NCBI GenBank assembly: GCA_020846855.1
Contig: JADLDD010000018.1
Span: 1-36,025, forward strand
DNA: 36,025 nucleotides
Source: Acidimicrobiia bacterium
Lineage (GTDB): Bacteria > Actinomycetota > Acidimicrobiia > IMCC26256 > JADLDD01
Reading direction: 5' to 3'
A program made the translations under genes and the position numbers. Below, in pieces: positions 23,552 to 31,152 of this stretch. The notes under the pieces were generated by a model, which saw only the letters and a list, made by a program, of their open reading frames with translations, ran no database searches and was not told where the DNA came from. The number at the start of each line of letters is the position of its first letter. Within the stretch, counting starts at the first letter, position 1.

Positions 23552-24381
23552 CGCGCCCGCCCGGGGGCGCGGGGCGAGCGCCTCCCCTCGGCGATCAGCT
23601 CCATCAGGACGGCGTGGATGGCGGGCGAGCCCACGACGATGTCGCCCGAGTCGAGCCAGCGCCGGTCGTCGCCCTCCCAGTCGGTGACGAGGCCACCCGC
23701 CTCCCGCACGAGGAGCGCGCCCGCGGCGACGTCCCAGGGGCCGAGCCGCAACTCGAAGTAGCCGTCGAAGGTGCCGGCGGCGGTGAAGGCGAGGTCGAGG
23801 CTCGCCGAGCCGGCGCGGCGCACGTCTTCGAAGGTGAGGAACGCGGCCTCGAAGGTGGCGAAGTACTCCGGGGCGAGGTCCTTGTGCCGGAACGGGAACC
23901 CCGTGGCGCAGATGCTCTGCTCCGGGGTGCGCTCCCCCACCGAGAGCCGCTCCCCGTCGCGGAACGCGCCGCCGCCGGCGTACGCCGTGAACGTGTAGCC
24001 GAGGAACGGGGCGTGCACCACGCCGACCACGGGCACGCCGTCGCGCACGAGCGCCACCGAGACCGAGACCATGGGGAACCCGTGGAGGAAGTTGGCGGTG
24101 CCGTCGAGCGGATCGCACAGCCAGCCCACGGGGCCCCGCGAACCCCCTTCCTCCTCACCGAAGAACGCGAGGTCCGGTGTGCGCGCGGCCAGGACGTCGC
24201 GCACCACGGACTCGGACCGGGTGTCGATGTCGCTCACCCAGTCACCCGGCGCCTTTGCCCTGACGTTCGGGGGCCGTCGAAACCCCTGGGCCACGACCTC
24301 GCCGCCGGCCCGCGCGGCTTCCTCCGCCGCCGCCAGGAGGGCCGGCAGGTCCCGGCCACCCGGGGCGCTGCCGGAGCTCAC
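23548..24381 (-). CDS. Inositol monophosphatase family protein (copy 1 of 2)
   Basis: A 277-residue Mg2+-dependent phosphatase of the IMPase superfamily. Metal ligands are in GEEEGG (74-79) and DPLDGTANFLHG (D89, D92), and the C-terminal GSASLDLAFTAAG ... PWDVAAGALLVREAG block supplies the last aspartate. This is the full canonical motif set, closest in wording to inositol-1-phosphatase/SuhB. The GTG start overlaps the stop of the second IMPase gene (GTGA) and its own stop overlaps the double oxidoreductase start, so the three are translationally coupled. Possible substrates include inositol phosphates, histidinol phosphate and PAP; the coupling to Gfo/Idh-type enzymes favours a cyclitol or sugar phosphate. 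Confidence 0.92.
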   Translation of the reverse strand: MSSGSAPGGRDLPALLAAAEEAARAGGEVVAQGFRRPPNVRAKAPGDWVSDIDTRSESVVRDVLAARTPDLAFFGEEEGGSRGPVGWLCDPLDGTANFLHGFPMVSVSVALVRDGVPVVGVVHAPFLGYTFTAYAGGGAFRDGERLSVGERTPEQSICATGFPFRHKDLAPEYFATFEAAFLTFEDVRRAGSASLDLAFTAAGTFDGYFELRLGPWDVAAGALLVREAGGLVTDWEGDDRRWLDSGDIVVGSPAIHAVLMELIAEGRRSPRAPGRAR

Positions 24382-25124
24382 CGCACCACCGCCGGGCGCA
24401 GGGCCTCCAGCAGGGCGGGGGTGGCGGCGGCCAGGAGCTGGCGGCGGGCCTGCGGATCGGTGACCGCCAGGGGCTCCTCGGCCACGTCGACGAGGGTGGC
24501 GCCCGCCTCCCGGCAGGCGAGCCACCCCCCCAGGTAGTCCCACGGCGCGTGCCACCGACCCGCGTCGACGTAGGCGTCGATCGATCCGGCCGCCACGTCG
24601 CAGAGCGCCAGCGCGCACGAGCCGAGGGACCGGAACTGCTTCCACGGCAGTATCCGGTCGGGAAGGCTCGACAGGGCCACCACGGCGTCGTCGACCCTCG
24701 CCACGTCCGACGCCCGGAGCTCGGTCCCGTCGCGCCGGGCTCCGCTCCCCCGCACCGCGGTGAACGTCACCCCGGTGGCCTGGTTGACCACCAGGGCGGC
24801 GAGCGGGCCGTCGGCGTCGAGCGCGCAGATCGACGTCGCCCAGTAGGGGATCTCGCGCGCCGCGTTGGTCGAGCCGTCGACGGGGTCGACGACGACGACG
24901 ACCTCCGCGCCCGCCGGACCGGAGCGGCCCGACTCCTCGCTCACTATGCCCACCGGCAGCCCGTGGAGCACCCGGAGCGCGGCGGCGTCGGCGGCCAGGT
25001 CGATCTCGTACTGACCCGCCCTCCGGGTCCGGGCTCGGCGGCGGGGGCCGGAGATGGCGCCGACGGCCCGGCCCACCTCGCCGGCGGCGGCCGCGAAGGC
25101 GTCGAGCAACTCCTCGGGGGCCAT
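24378..25124 (-). CDS. Inositol monophosphatase family protein (copy 2, divergent)
   Basis: A 248-residue IMPase-superfamily protein, diverged from its neighbour. Retained motifs: SEESG (E63, E64), DPVDGSTNAAREIPY (D80, D83), GSCALALCDVAAGSIDAYVD and HAPWDYLGGWLACREAG. The loop after the aspartate motif reads AAREIPY rather than FLHGFP, suggesting a different substrate from copy 1. The ATG at 25124 is preceded by an extended -10 TGCCAGACT ending 6 bases before it, so this gene probably begins a transcript covering IMPase 2, IMPase 1 and the double oxidoreductase. CysQ-like (PAP phosphatase) function is an alternative. Confidence 0.88.
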   Translation of the reverse strand: MAPEELLDAFAAAAGEVGRAVGAISGPRRRARTRRAGQYEIDLAADAAALRVLHGLPVGIVSEESGRSGPAGAEVVVVVDPVDGSTNAAREIPYWATSICALDADGPLAALVVNQATGVTFTAVRGSGARRDGTELRASDVARVDDAVVALSSLPDRILPWKQFRSLGSCALALCDVAAGSIDAYVDAGRWHAPWDYLGGWLACREAGATLVDVAEEPLAVTDPQARRQLLAAATPALLEALRPAVVR

Positions 25125-25130
25125 GCCGCG

Positions 25131-25139
25131 AGTCTGGCA
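25131..25139 (-). promoter_or_regulatory. Extended -10 of the IMPase-oxidoreductase operon
   Basis: TGCCAGACT on the minus strand ends 6 bases before the ATG at 25124, giving a leaderless transcript for the three-gene cluster. No ribosome site is present. Confidence 0.5.
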
Positions 25140-25192
25140 GAGCCCACGCCCTGCACGAGCCCCGGCCCGACGGCGACGGACCCGACCTCGGT

Positions 25193-25822
25193 TCAGGAGT
25201 GAAGACCCGCGTCCGGGGGCCGGCCCCGGTCCGAACCCGGGTCGAGACCGGGGAGCGCGATCCCGTGGCGGGCGAAATCGGCGGGGGTGTCGAGATCGTC
25301 GAAGGCGTCGTCGCCCGCCACGCCGGCCCACGCCTCGGGCTCCAGCACCTCGACCGGTACCTGTTCGACGAGCACCCGGAGGGAACTCCTCCCTGCCGCC
25401 AGGAGCCGCCGGGCGGCCTCGATCGCGCCCGGCGCGTACCGGGCGCACGTGTACTGGAGCCGCCCGTCGCGATCGCGAGGGACGACCGTGCGCTCCGACG
25501 GGTGGCCGGCTACCAGTCCGAGCAGGGCCGCGTCCACGAACGGCAGGTCGCAGGCGAGCAGGACCACGCCCCGGGGGGAACCCGGACCGACCGCCCCGGC
25601 GCCCGCCACCAGCGCGGCGAGGGGCCCGGAGCCGGGCGGCTCCTCGCGCACGGACCGGAGGCCGCTGACGCCCGGCCCGACCTCGATCGCCGGGTCGCAG
25701 ACCGCGGCCAGCACCGCGGCCGCCCGCCGCGACAGGGTCGAACCGTCGATCGGCACCTCGGCCTTGGGTATCCCGAGGCGGCGGCTCGCGCCACCGGTGA
25801 GTAGCAGCCCCGGGCACGTCAT
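25193..25822 (-). CDS. mobA: Molybdenum cofactor guanylyltransferase-like protein (MobA-like)
   Basis: A 209-residue MobA-like NTP transferase. MobA attaches GMP to molybdopterin to make the MGD cofactor used by DMSO-reductase-family enzymes, such as the one encoded at 15.9-18.6 kb. Motifs: LLLTGGASRRLGIPKAEVPI at the N-terminus (GGxSxRxGxxK nucleotide loop), PGSGPLAALVAG and ACDLPFVDAALL (metal/nucleotide Asp), ending with DDLDTPADF typical of the family. The ATG at 25822 is chosen because the fold begins at once. It lies 25 bp after the NTF2-like gene, in line with pterin dehydratase. Related MobA-like cytidylyltransferases (MocA) are an alternative. Confidence 0.85.
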   Translation of the reverse strand: MTCPGLLLTGGASRRLGIPKAEVPIDGSTLSRRAAAVLAAVCDPAIEVGPGVSGLRSVREEPPGSGPLAALVAGAGAVGPGSPRGVVLLACDLPFVDAALLGLVAGHPSERTVVPRDRDGRLQYTCARYAPGAIEAARRLLAAGRSSLRVLVEQVPVEVLEPEAWAGVAGDDAFDDLDTPADFARHGIALPGLDPGSDRGRPPDAGLHS

Positions 25823-25847
25823 CGCGCCCACCGACGGTCGGGTTCCC

Positions 25848-26270
25848 TCACGGGATGGTCGGAGCGACGGGCCGTAGCGAGTACCCGACGACCTCCCAGC
25901 GGGCACGACGCCGCCGGAGCCGGACCTCGTTGCGCACCTCCGAGCCGTCGCGGAGATGCAGCCGCGTCACGACGGCCGCCGCCTTGGTACCGGTCGTGAC
26001 GTCGTCGATCGTCACCCGGTCGAGGAGGCCCCCCAGCTCGGCACGGTCCGCGTACGCCCGCCGCTTGGCGGCCACGAACGCCTCACGGTCCCGCCCGTCG
26101 TGGAGCTCCGGGCCGGACAGCGTCCACACCGTGGCGAAGTCGAGGCGGTCCCAGGCCACCTCGTACGCGACCGCGACGTCGTCGGGCGACACGCCGCGCT
26201 CCCTGGCGACCACGACCACGAGGGCGAGGCACAACGCGACGATCGCCGCACCGACCAGGGGCAGGATCAC
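25848..26270 (-). CDS. Membrane-anchored protein with probable NTF2-like domain
   Basis: A 140-residue protein with one N-terminal membrane segment (VILPLVGAAIVALCLALVVV) and a soluble domain of about 115 residues. The pattern VAVAYEVAWDRLDFATVWTL (helix with a WDRLDF turn), RDREAFVAAKRRAYADR, then beta strands ending in WEVVGYSLRPV resembles NTF2/SnoaL-like folds; this is a fold-level guess and no catalytic residues can be named. The GTG start overlaps the pterin dehydratase stop (GTGA). mobA follows 25 bp downstream. Its role in the putative pterin/molybdenum operon is unknown. Confidence 0.75.
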   Translation of the reverse strand: MILPLVGAAIVALCLALVVVVARERGVSPDDVAVAYEVAWDRLDFATVWTLSGPELHDGRDREAFVAAKRRAYADRAELGGLLDRVTIDDVTTGTKAAAVVTRLHLRDGSEVRNEVRLRRRRARWEVVGYSLRPVAPTIP

Positions 26271-26548
26271 GCCAGGGCCTCGATCCGCCGGGCGAGCTCG
26301 AAGTCCTTCACGGTGAGGCCACCGGCGGAGTGCGTGCTCAACGCCAGCGCCACCTTGCGCCACCGGACGTCGATGTCGGGGTGGTGGTCCACCTGCTCGG
26401 CGAGGAAGCCGACCCGGACGACGAACGTGACGGCGTCGGGGAACGACTCCCGCTCGTACTCCTTGCGGATCGTGTCGCCGTCCCGCTCCCAACCGGGCAG
26501 CCCGGCCAGGGCGGCCCTGATCTCCGAGTCGGTGGCCGGTTCCGCCAT
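26267..26548 (-). CDS. Pterin-4a-carbinolamine dehydratase family protein (PhhB/PCD)
   Basis: A 93-residue PCD/DCoH-family protein. The classical enzyme dehydrates 4a-hydroxytetrahydrobiopterin made by aromatic amino acid hydroxylases. The motif E-x3-HHPDI (H55, H56, P57), R62-WRKVALAL, STHSAGGLTVKDFELA (H73) is intact, with W20 near the N-terminus. The ATG at 26548 has GACAAT 7 bases upstream, so it is probably leaderless; the ATG at 26557 is part of that box. No aromatic hydroxylase is nearby; instead the gene is coupled to a membrane-anchored protein and mobA, recalling the proposed role of some PCD-like proteins in molybdenum-cofactor metabolism. Confidence 0.93.
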   Translation of the reverse strand: MAEPATDSEIRAALAGLPGWERDGDTIRKEYERESFPDAVTFVVRVGFLAEQVDHHPDIDVRWRKVALALSTHSAGGLTVKDFELARRIEALA

Positions 26549-26555
26549 GCCCCCC

Positions 26556-26561
26556 ATTGTC
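26556..26561 (-). promoter_or_regulatory. -10 box GACAAT of the pterin dehydratase operon
   Basis: GACAAT on the minus strand is 7 bases before the ATG at 26548, identical to the rnpB -10 hexamer. It indicates a leaderless transcript and excludes the upstream ATG at 26557. Confidence 0.55.
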
Positions 26562-26633
26562 GACCCTGCCGGTCCCCCCGGCCAACGCGGAGCGCTCCCC
26601 GGCCGCGATCCGCCCACCCGGCCGTCGCCACGG

Positions 26634-26639
26634 CAAGCT
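26634..26639 (+). promoter_or_regulatory. Possible -10 box CAAGCT before the DUF971 gene
   Basis: CAAGCT ends 6 bases before the GTG at 26646. It is a weaker fit to TAnnnT than the other boxes, but the spacing is the same and no ribosome site is seen. Confidence 0.35.
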
Positions 26640-26645
26640 TGGTAG

Positions 26646-27005
26646 GTGGACGGCGCTGCTCATACGGGAGAAGGCGGAGCCGATCCCGTCGCCGAACCCC
26701 CCGCCTCGATCGACGTCGATCGTGAGCGGGGCCTGGTCCTGACCTGGGCCGACGGGGTGGAATCGAGCTTCGGCCTCGAGGAGCTCAGGGTGAACTGCCC
26801 TTGTGCCGGATGCCGCCGCGACCGCACGGAGGGGCGCACGGTGTGGCCGCGGCCCACGTCGCCCCGGCCGCTGCGGATGCTCGACGCCCGCCTGGTGGGC
26901 GGTTGGGGGATCGGCCTGTCGTGGAACGACGGGCACTCCACCGGCATCTACTCGTGGACGACGCTTCGCGTCTGGGCCGGCCCCGACGCGCCCGCGACGC
27001 GCTGA
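26646..27005 (+). CDS. DUF971 family protein
   Basis: A 119-residue DUF971 protein (the fold found at the N-terminus of gamma-butyrobetaine hydroxylase and attached to some Mrp/ApbC iron-sulfur carriers). After a 25-residue variable start, the conserved blocks are LTWADGVESSFGLEELRVNC, the Cys-rich CPCAGCRRD, and GGWGIGLSWNDGHSTGIYSW, which ends the domain. The cysteines and final histidine may bind a metal, as in relatives. A GTG start at 26646 fits a leaderless box. It is divergent from pterin dehydratase and 110 bp before the cyclase-like gene. Molecular function is not established for stand-alone members. Confidence 0.88.
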   Translation: MDGAAHTGEGGADPVAEPPASIDVDRERGLVLTWADGVESSFGLEELRVNCPCAGCRRDRTEGRTVWPRPTSPRPLRMLDARLVGGWGIGLSWNDGHSTGIYSWTTLRVWAGPDAPATR

Positions 27006-27103
27006 GCGCGGAACCGACCTCCCCGCGCGCCCCCCAGGTGAAGCGTTGGTGAACTCGGACCGTGCGGCGGGCAATTCCCGGGCCGGGGCCCGGTCCGGGG
27101 TCG

Positions 27104-27109
27104 TAGCCT
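27104..27109 (+). promoter_or_regulatory. -10 box TAGCCT of a probably leaderless transcript
   Basis: TAGCCT ends 6 bases before the GTG at 27116, the same hexamer and spacing as the DUF488 gene at 4219. Confidence 0.55.
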
Positions 27110-27115
27110 GAACGG

Positions 27116-30100
27116 GTGGACCCGCCGCTCACCTGTCCGGCGTGCGGCGCCGAGTCGCCGCCCGGTTCGCGGTTCTGCGCCGCGTGCGGTAGCCCGCTGG
27201 CCGGGCGCACCGACGAGCGCCGGGTGGTCACCGTCCTCTTCGCCGACCTGGTCGGCTTCACCGGACTGGCCGAGGACTCCGACCCGGAGCGGGTGAAGGA
27301 GATGGTCGACGGGTGCCTGGCCCGCCTGGGCGACGACGTCCGGGCCTTCGGCGGCCGCGTCGACAAGGTCGTCGGCGACGCCCTGGTGGCCCTGTTCGGC
27401 GCGCCGGTCGCCCACGAGGACGACGCCGAGCGAGCGGTGCGGGCCGCCCTGCGGATGCACGCGACGGTCGCCGAGCACCACGGCGCCGACGGAGACGGGT
27501 TCCGCCTGCGAGTCGGCGTCAACACGGGGGAGGTGCTCGTCGGGTCGCTACGGGCCGGCGACGACTACACCGCCATGGGCGACGTGGTGAACGTCGCCAG
27601 CCGCCTCCAGGTCGCGGCCGCGCCGGGCGAGGTCCTCGTGGGTCCGCTCACCTGGCAGGCCGCGTCGCCGGCGGTCCGCTTCGAGCCGGCAGGGTCCGTT
27701 GAGGTGCGGGGCCGGAGCGCGGCCGTGGAGGCCGCCCGCGCCGTCGGGGTCCTCGCTCCGCCGGGGCGTCGCCTGGCCCCCGAGCGGTCGCCGTTCGTCG
27801 GGCGCGACGCCGAGATGGCGCTCCTGGCCGCCACCGTGGCGTCGGTGGTGGCCCGGACGCGCGCGCACCTGGTGCTCGTCACCGGCGAGCCCGGGATCGG
27901 CAAGACCCGCCTCATCGACGAGCTCTGCCGCCTGGCCCGCGATGAGCACGGGGCCCGGACCCTCGCGGGCCAGTGCACCCCCTACGGCGAGACCGACCCC
28001 TGGTTCCCGATCGCCGAGGCGCTCCGCGACGCCACCGGCATCGCCCCGCACCTGGACCCGGCCGAGGCCCGCACCCGGATGGGCGGCGCCGCCGCCCACC
28101 TGGCCGGCACCGATCCCGAGACCGTCGAGCACACCCGCCTCGTGGAGGGCCTCCTCGACGTGCTGGGCCTCGACGGCACCGGTCGCGGGGCCGACCCGTC
28201 CCGGGCCCGGACCGAGGCCCAGAGCTCGCTGGCCCGGCTCCTCGGGGCCCTCGCGTCCACGCAGCCCCTGATCCTGCGCCTGGCCGACCTCCAGTGGGCT
28301 GATCCGCTGGTCCTCGAGACGGTGGAACGGCTCCTCGACGCCCTCCGGGACCTCCCGTTCATGATCATCGCCAGCGCCCGTCCCGAGCTCACCGACCGGT
28401 GGAACGAGCGGAGCCGGGACGCGCTGTCGATGCACCTCGCGGCCCTGCCGGAGCCGGCGGCGCGGAGCCTCGCCCGGACCCTCATGGGCGAGGCCGCCGA
28501 CGACGGCCTCGTCGAGGTGGTCCTGGAACGGTCCGCGGGCAACCCGTTCTTCGTGGAGGAGTTGGCGGCCGCGCTCGGTCGAGCCGCCGAGCTCGGCAGA
28601 TCGGACGGGCCGGCCGACCCGGTCCACTCCGACGGCACCGCGCACATCGGGCCCCGGACGGGGGGCGTCCTCGACGCCCTGCCCGTCACCCTCCACGGCC
28701 TGGTCGCCGGTCGCCTCGACCGGATGGACCCGGCCGGGCGGGCGCTCGTCGCCCGGTGCGCGGTCATCGGTCCGTCGGGCCCCTTGGAGCTCGTGGCCGC
28801 CCTCGAGCCCGGCAGCTCGCGTACCAACGCCGACGGCGCGACCGGCGACCTCACGACCGGCGATCGCGCGCCCGACGACGATCCCGGGGGTGCCCGGTAC
28901 GAGCGGGTGTCGTCGGCGCTCCGGGAGCTAGCCGCCGTCGACATCATCGACTTCGACGGCACGGAGTTCCGGTTCCGGCACCAGGTCGTCCAGGAGGTCG
29001 CGTACGCGACGCTGACCAAGGCCGAGCGGGCCCGGCGCCACGCCACCCTGATCCGTCACCTGTCCCGGGGCCATGACCGTTCGGCCGGCTTCGACGACCG
29101 TCTTCAGTGGCTGGCCCACCACTACCACGCGGCCGCCGCGATCGTGCGGGAGCTGGGCCCCGTCGACGGCGTCCCGAGCGACCTCGCCGACCGGGCCGCC
29201 GAGTTCCTGGAGCACGCGGCCCACCAGGCCCACCGACGCGAGCTCTGGCACGTCGCCCGGGGTCTCCTCGACATGGCTCTCGAGGTGTCGGCCCCCACCG
29301 ACGGCGATCGTCGCCGCCGGGTCCTGATCGACCGCGCCGACGCCTCGGTGGAGATGCACGACGCGCCCAACGCCGCACGCGACCTGTCGGCCGCCGCCGC
29401 CCTCCTGCCCGCGCCGGGAGGCCCCCCGGTGCCCGGCCACGCCGGCGACCTCGGCACCCGGGCCGCGGAGGTCGACCAGGCCCGGCTCCTGACCGTGCGC
29501 GGTGGCCTGGAACGCCTCCTCGAGGAGCACCACCGGGCCGCGGAGACGCTCACCGACGCCGTCGCCCGCTGGCGCGGGCTCGGCGACGCGGCCGCCCTGG
29601 CCGACGCGTTGCGGGCCCAGGGGATGAGTCGCCTGTACGCGGGCGACCTCGACGGGGCCGAGTCCGCGTGCCAGGAGGCGCACGACCTCTTCGTGTCCGT
29701 CGGCGACACGCGCGGCGAGGGTTGGGCCCTCCAGAACCTCGCGTGGATCGCCTTCGACCGCGGCGACGCGTCGACGGCCGAGACCCGCCTGGAAGCGTCG
29801 TCCCGGGTGTTCACCAGAGCCGGCGACTGGGGCGGCCTGGGCTGGGCCCTCGGGCTGCTCGGATGGGTCCGCCTCATGCAGGGTCGCCTCGACGAGGCCG
29901 AGGCCCTGGCGCGCCAGAACCTCGGGGGTTCCGGGGCCCACGACCACTGGGCCGCCGGGATGATGCACGTCCTGGTCGCCAACGTCAGGCTCTGGCGGGC
30001 CGATCCGGAGTCCGCGCTCGCCGAGTCGGAGAAGGCCCGCGACCGGTTCGGCCGGATCGGCGACCGGGCCGGCGACGCCCAGGCCGCGGCACCCGCGGTG

Positions 30101-30796
30101 CGGGCCCTGGCCTGCCTCGGGCGCCCGGCCGAGGCGCGCGTCCTCCTCGACGAGACGACCGCCCTCGCCGCCGCGGCCGGCGACGCCACCAGCACGGGGT
30201 TCGTCGCCGGCCTGACCGGCCAGTTCCACGTCCACGTGGGTGCGGGCCACGAGGTGGCACCCGGCGGCCGGGAGGCGGAGTCGCGCTACGACCCACGCGG
30301 CTCGGCCCGATCGACCACGGTGGCCTGGGCCCTCCTCCAGGGCGGCCGGCCCGACGAGAGCCTCGCCGTCCTCGACGCCCTCGAAGAGGACACGGGCGAG
30401 CTCGGCCCCGCGGCCGCCGCGGCGCGGGCGCTGGCCCTGTGCGCCGTCGGTCGGCACGAGGCCGTCGTAACCGACGCGGCGCGGCTACGGGAGGGGGCCG
30501 TCACCTACCTCGACCTGGTCCAGGCCGAGACCGCTATCGGTCTGGCCGCCGCCGCGAGGGGTGACACCCGGGCCGCGGCGGGCGCGTTCGCGGCCGCCCG
30601 CCGGGGCGCGGGGGCGTCGGTGCTCGACCGGGCCCTCGTGGACCTCGCCGCGGCGCACGCCGGCGTCGTCGTGGACCCGCCGGGCGGCGGCACGGTCGCG
30701 GACGCCGTGGGCCACTTGGAGGACATGGGGTTCGAGGCCGACGGGTGGGACCGCGCGTTCCGCCTCGCGGCGACGGCCGCCCAGGCGTCGGCGTGA
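27116..30796 (+). CDS. Zinc ribbon-adenylate cyclase-AAA ATPase-TPR signalling protein
   Basis: A 1226-residue multidomain regulator. Order: zinc ribbon (C7, C10, C21, C24); class III nucleotide cyclase domain (about 34-190) with metal aspartates D44 in LFADLVGFTGL and D88 in KVVGDALVALFG, and GDVVNVASRL near its end; a STAND/AAA-type ATPase with Walker A GEPGIGKT (K263) and a Walker B-like ADLQWAD, where the usual acidic residue before DLxWAD is Ala; then about 500 residues of alpha-helical TPR-like repeats (for example LGWVRLMQGRLDEAEALARQ). Such proteins are common in actinobacteria and are thought to sense ligands through the repeats; the signal is unknown. No DNA-binding domain is seen. 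Confidence 0.9.
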   Translation: MDPPLTCPACGAESPPGSRFCAACGSPLAGRTDERRVVTVLFADLVGFTGLAEDSDPERVKEMVDGCLARLGDDVRAFGGRVDKVVGDALVALFGAPVAHEDDAERAVRAALRMHATVAEHHGADGDGFRLRVGVNTGEVLVGSLRAGDDYTAMGDVVNVASRLQVAAAPGEVLVGPLTWQAASPAVRFEPAGSVEVRGRSAAVEAARAVGVLAPPGRRLAPERSPFVGRDAEMALLAATVASVVARTRAHLVLVTGEPGIGKTRLIDELCRLARDEHGARTLAGQCTPYGETDPWFPIAEALRDATGIAPHLDPAEARTRMGGAAAHLAGTDPETVEHTRLVEGLLDVLGLDGTGRGADPSRARTEAQSSLARLLGALASTQPLILRLADLQWADPLVLETVERLLDALRDLPFMIIASARPELTDRWNERSRDALSMHLAALPEPAARSLARTLMGEAADDGLVEVVLERSAGNPFFVEELAAALGRAAELGRSDGPADPVHSDGTAHIGPRTGGVLDALPVTLHGLVAGRLDRMDPAGRALVARCAVIGPSGPLELVAALEPGSSRTNADGATGDLTTGDRAPDDDPGGARYERVSSALRELAAVDIIDFDGTEFRFRHQVVQEVAYATLTKAERARRHATLIRHLSRGHDRSAGFDDRLQWLAHHYHAAAAIVRELGPVDGVPSDLADRAAEFLEHAAHQAHRRELWHVARGLLDMALEVSAPTDGDRRRRVLIDRADASVEMHDAPNAARDLSAAAALLPAPGGPPVPGHAGDLGTRAAEVDQARLLTVRGGLERLLEEHHRAAETLTDAVARWRGLGDAAALADALRAQGMSRLYAGDLDGAESACQEAHDLFVSVGDTRGEGWALQNLAWIAFDRGDASTAETRLEASSRVFTRAGDWGGLGWALGLLGWVRLMQGRLDEAEALARQNLGGSGAHDHWAAGMMHVLVANVRLWRADPESALAESEKARDRFGRIGDRAGDAQAAAPAVRALACLGRPAEARVLLDETTALAAAAGDATSTGFVAGLTGQFHVHVGAGHEVAPGGREAESRYDPRGSARSTTVAWALLQGGRPDESLAVLDALEEDTGELGPAAAAARALALCAVGRHEAVVTDAARLREGAVTYLDLVQAETAIGLAAAARGDTRAAAGAFAAARRGAGASVLDRALVDLAAAHAGVVVDPPGGGTVADAVGHLEDMGFEADGWDRAFRLAATAAQASA

Positions 30797-30847
30797 GCCG
30801 GCTCCCCGTGACCACCGGACCCGGGGACGAGTTTCCCCAGGTCAGGC

Positions 30848-30923
30848 TGGTGGGGCCGGCAGGGATCGAACCTGCGACCGAGGGATTATGAGTCCCCTGC
30901 TCTGACCACTGAGCTACGGCCCC
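30848..30923 (-). tRNA. tRNA with CAT anticodon (Ile2 or elongator Met), CCA encoded
   Basis: 76 nt including encoded CCA: acceptor GGGGCCG/CGGCCCC, D-arm GCTC-AGTGGTCA-GAGC, anticodon stem GGGGA/TCCCT around CTCATAA, T-arm GCAGG-TTCGATC-CCTGC. It is not an initiator: the first pair is G-C and the anticodon stem lacks the three G-C pairs of fMet. The short D-loop and the GCAGGGGACTCATAAT run resemble tRNA-Ile2, whose C34 becomes lysidine, more than typical tRNA-Met; CAT alone cannot settle it. Confidence 0.93.
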
Positions 30924-30983
30924 GGTGAGGGACGGTCCCGGACCCGGGCTCGGGCCGAAGACCCCGGGGAATGGCGGGAACGG

Positions 30984-31056
30984 CTCCGGGGGAGAGACTC
31001 GAACTCTCAACCTAGCGGTTAACAGCCGCTTGCTCTGCCGGTTGAGCTACCCCGGA
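30984..31056 (-). tRNA. tRNA-Asn (anticodon GUU)
   Basis: 73-nt cloverleaf: acceptor TCCGGGG/CCCCGGA, D-arm GCTC/GAGC, anticodon stem AGCGG/CCGCT around CTGTTAA (GTT), T-arm GAGAG-TTCGAGT-CTCTC, discriminator G, no encoded CCA. It lies 60 bp upstream of the CAT tRNA on the same strand, so the two probably share a transcript. Confidence 0.97.
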
Positions 31057-31066
31057 ACGGGGGCCG

Positions 31067-31075
31067 ACGTTAGCA
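31067..31075 (-). promoter_or_regulatory. Extended -10 of the tRNA-Asn/tRNA-CAT unit
   Basis: TGCTAACGT (TGn plus TAACGT) ends 10 bases before the tRNA-Asn 5' end on the minus strand, a suitable position for the promoter of the tRNA pair. Confidence 0.5.
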
Positions 31076-31152
31076 GGGCCCCGGAGCCCCTCCGACGCCC
31101 GGCCGGCCGAATGGCATGCGCCGGCGCCGGCGGTCGGTTAAGAAGGAGGGCC

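Noticed and set aside
23552-24118. N-terminal extension of the double Gfo/Idh protein into the IMPase gene
   Set aside because: It overlaps the conserved IMPase frame and is Arg-rich junk; the ATG at 23551 in an ATGA overlap precedes the first Rossmann motif directly.
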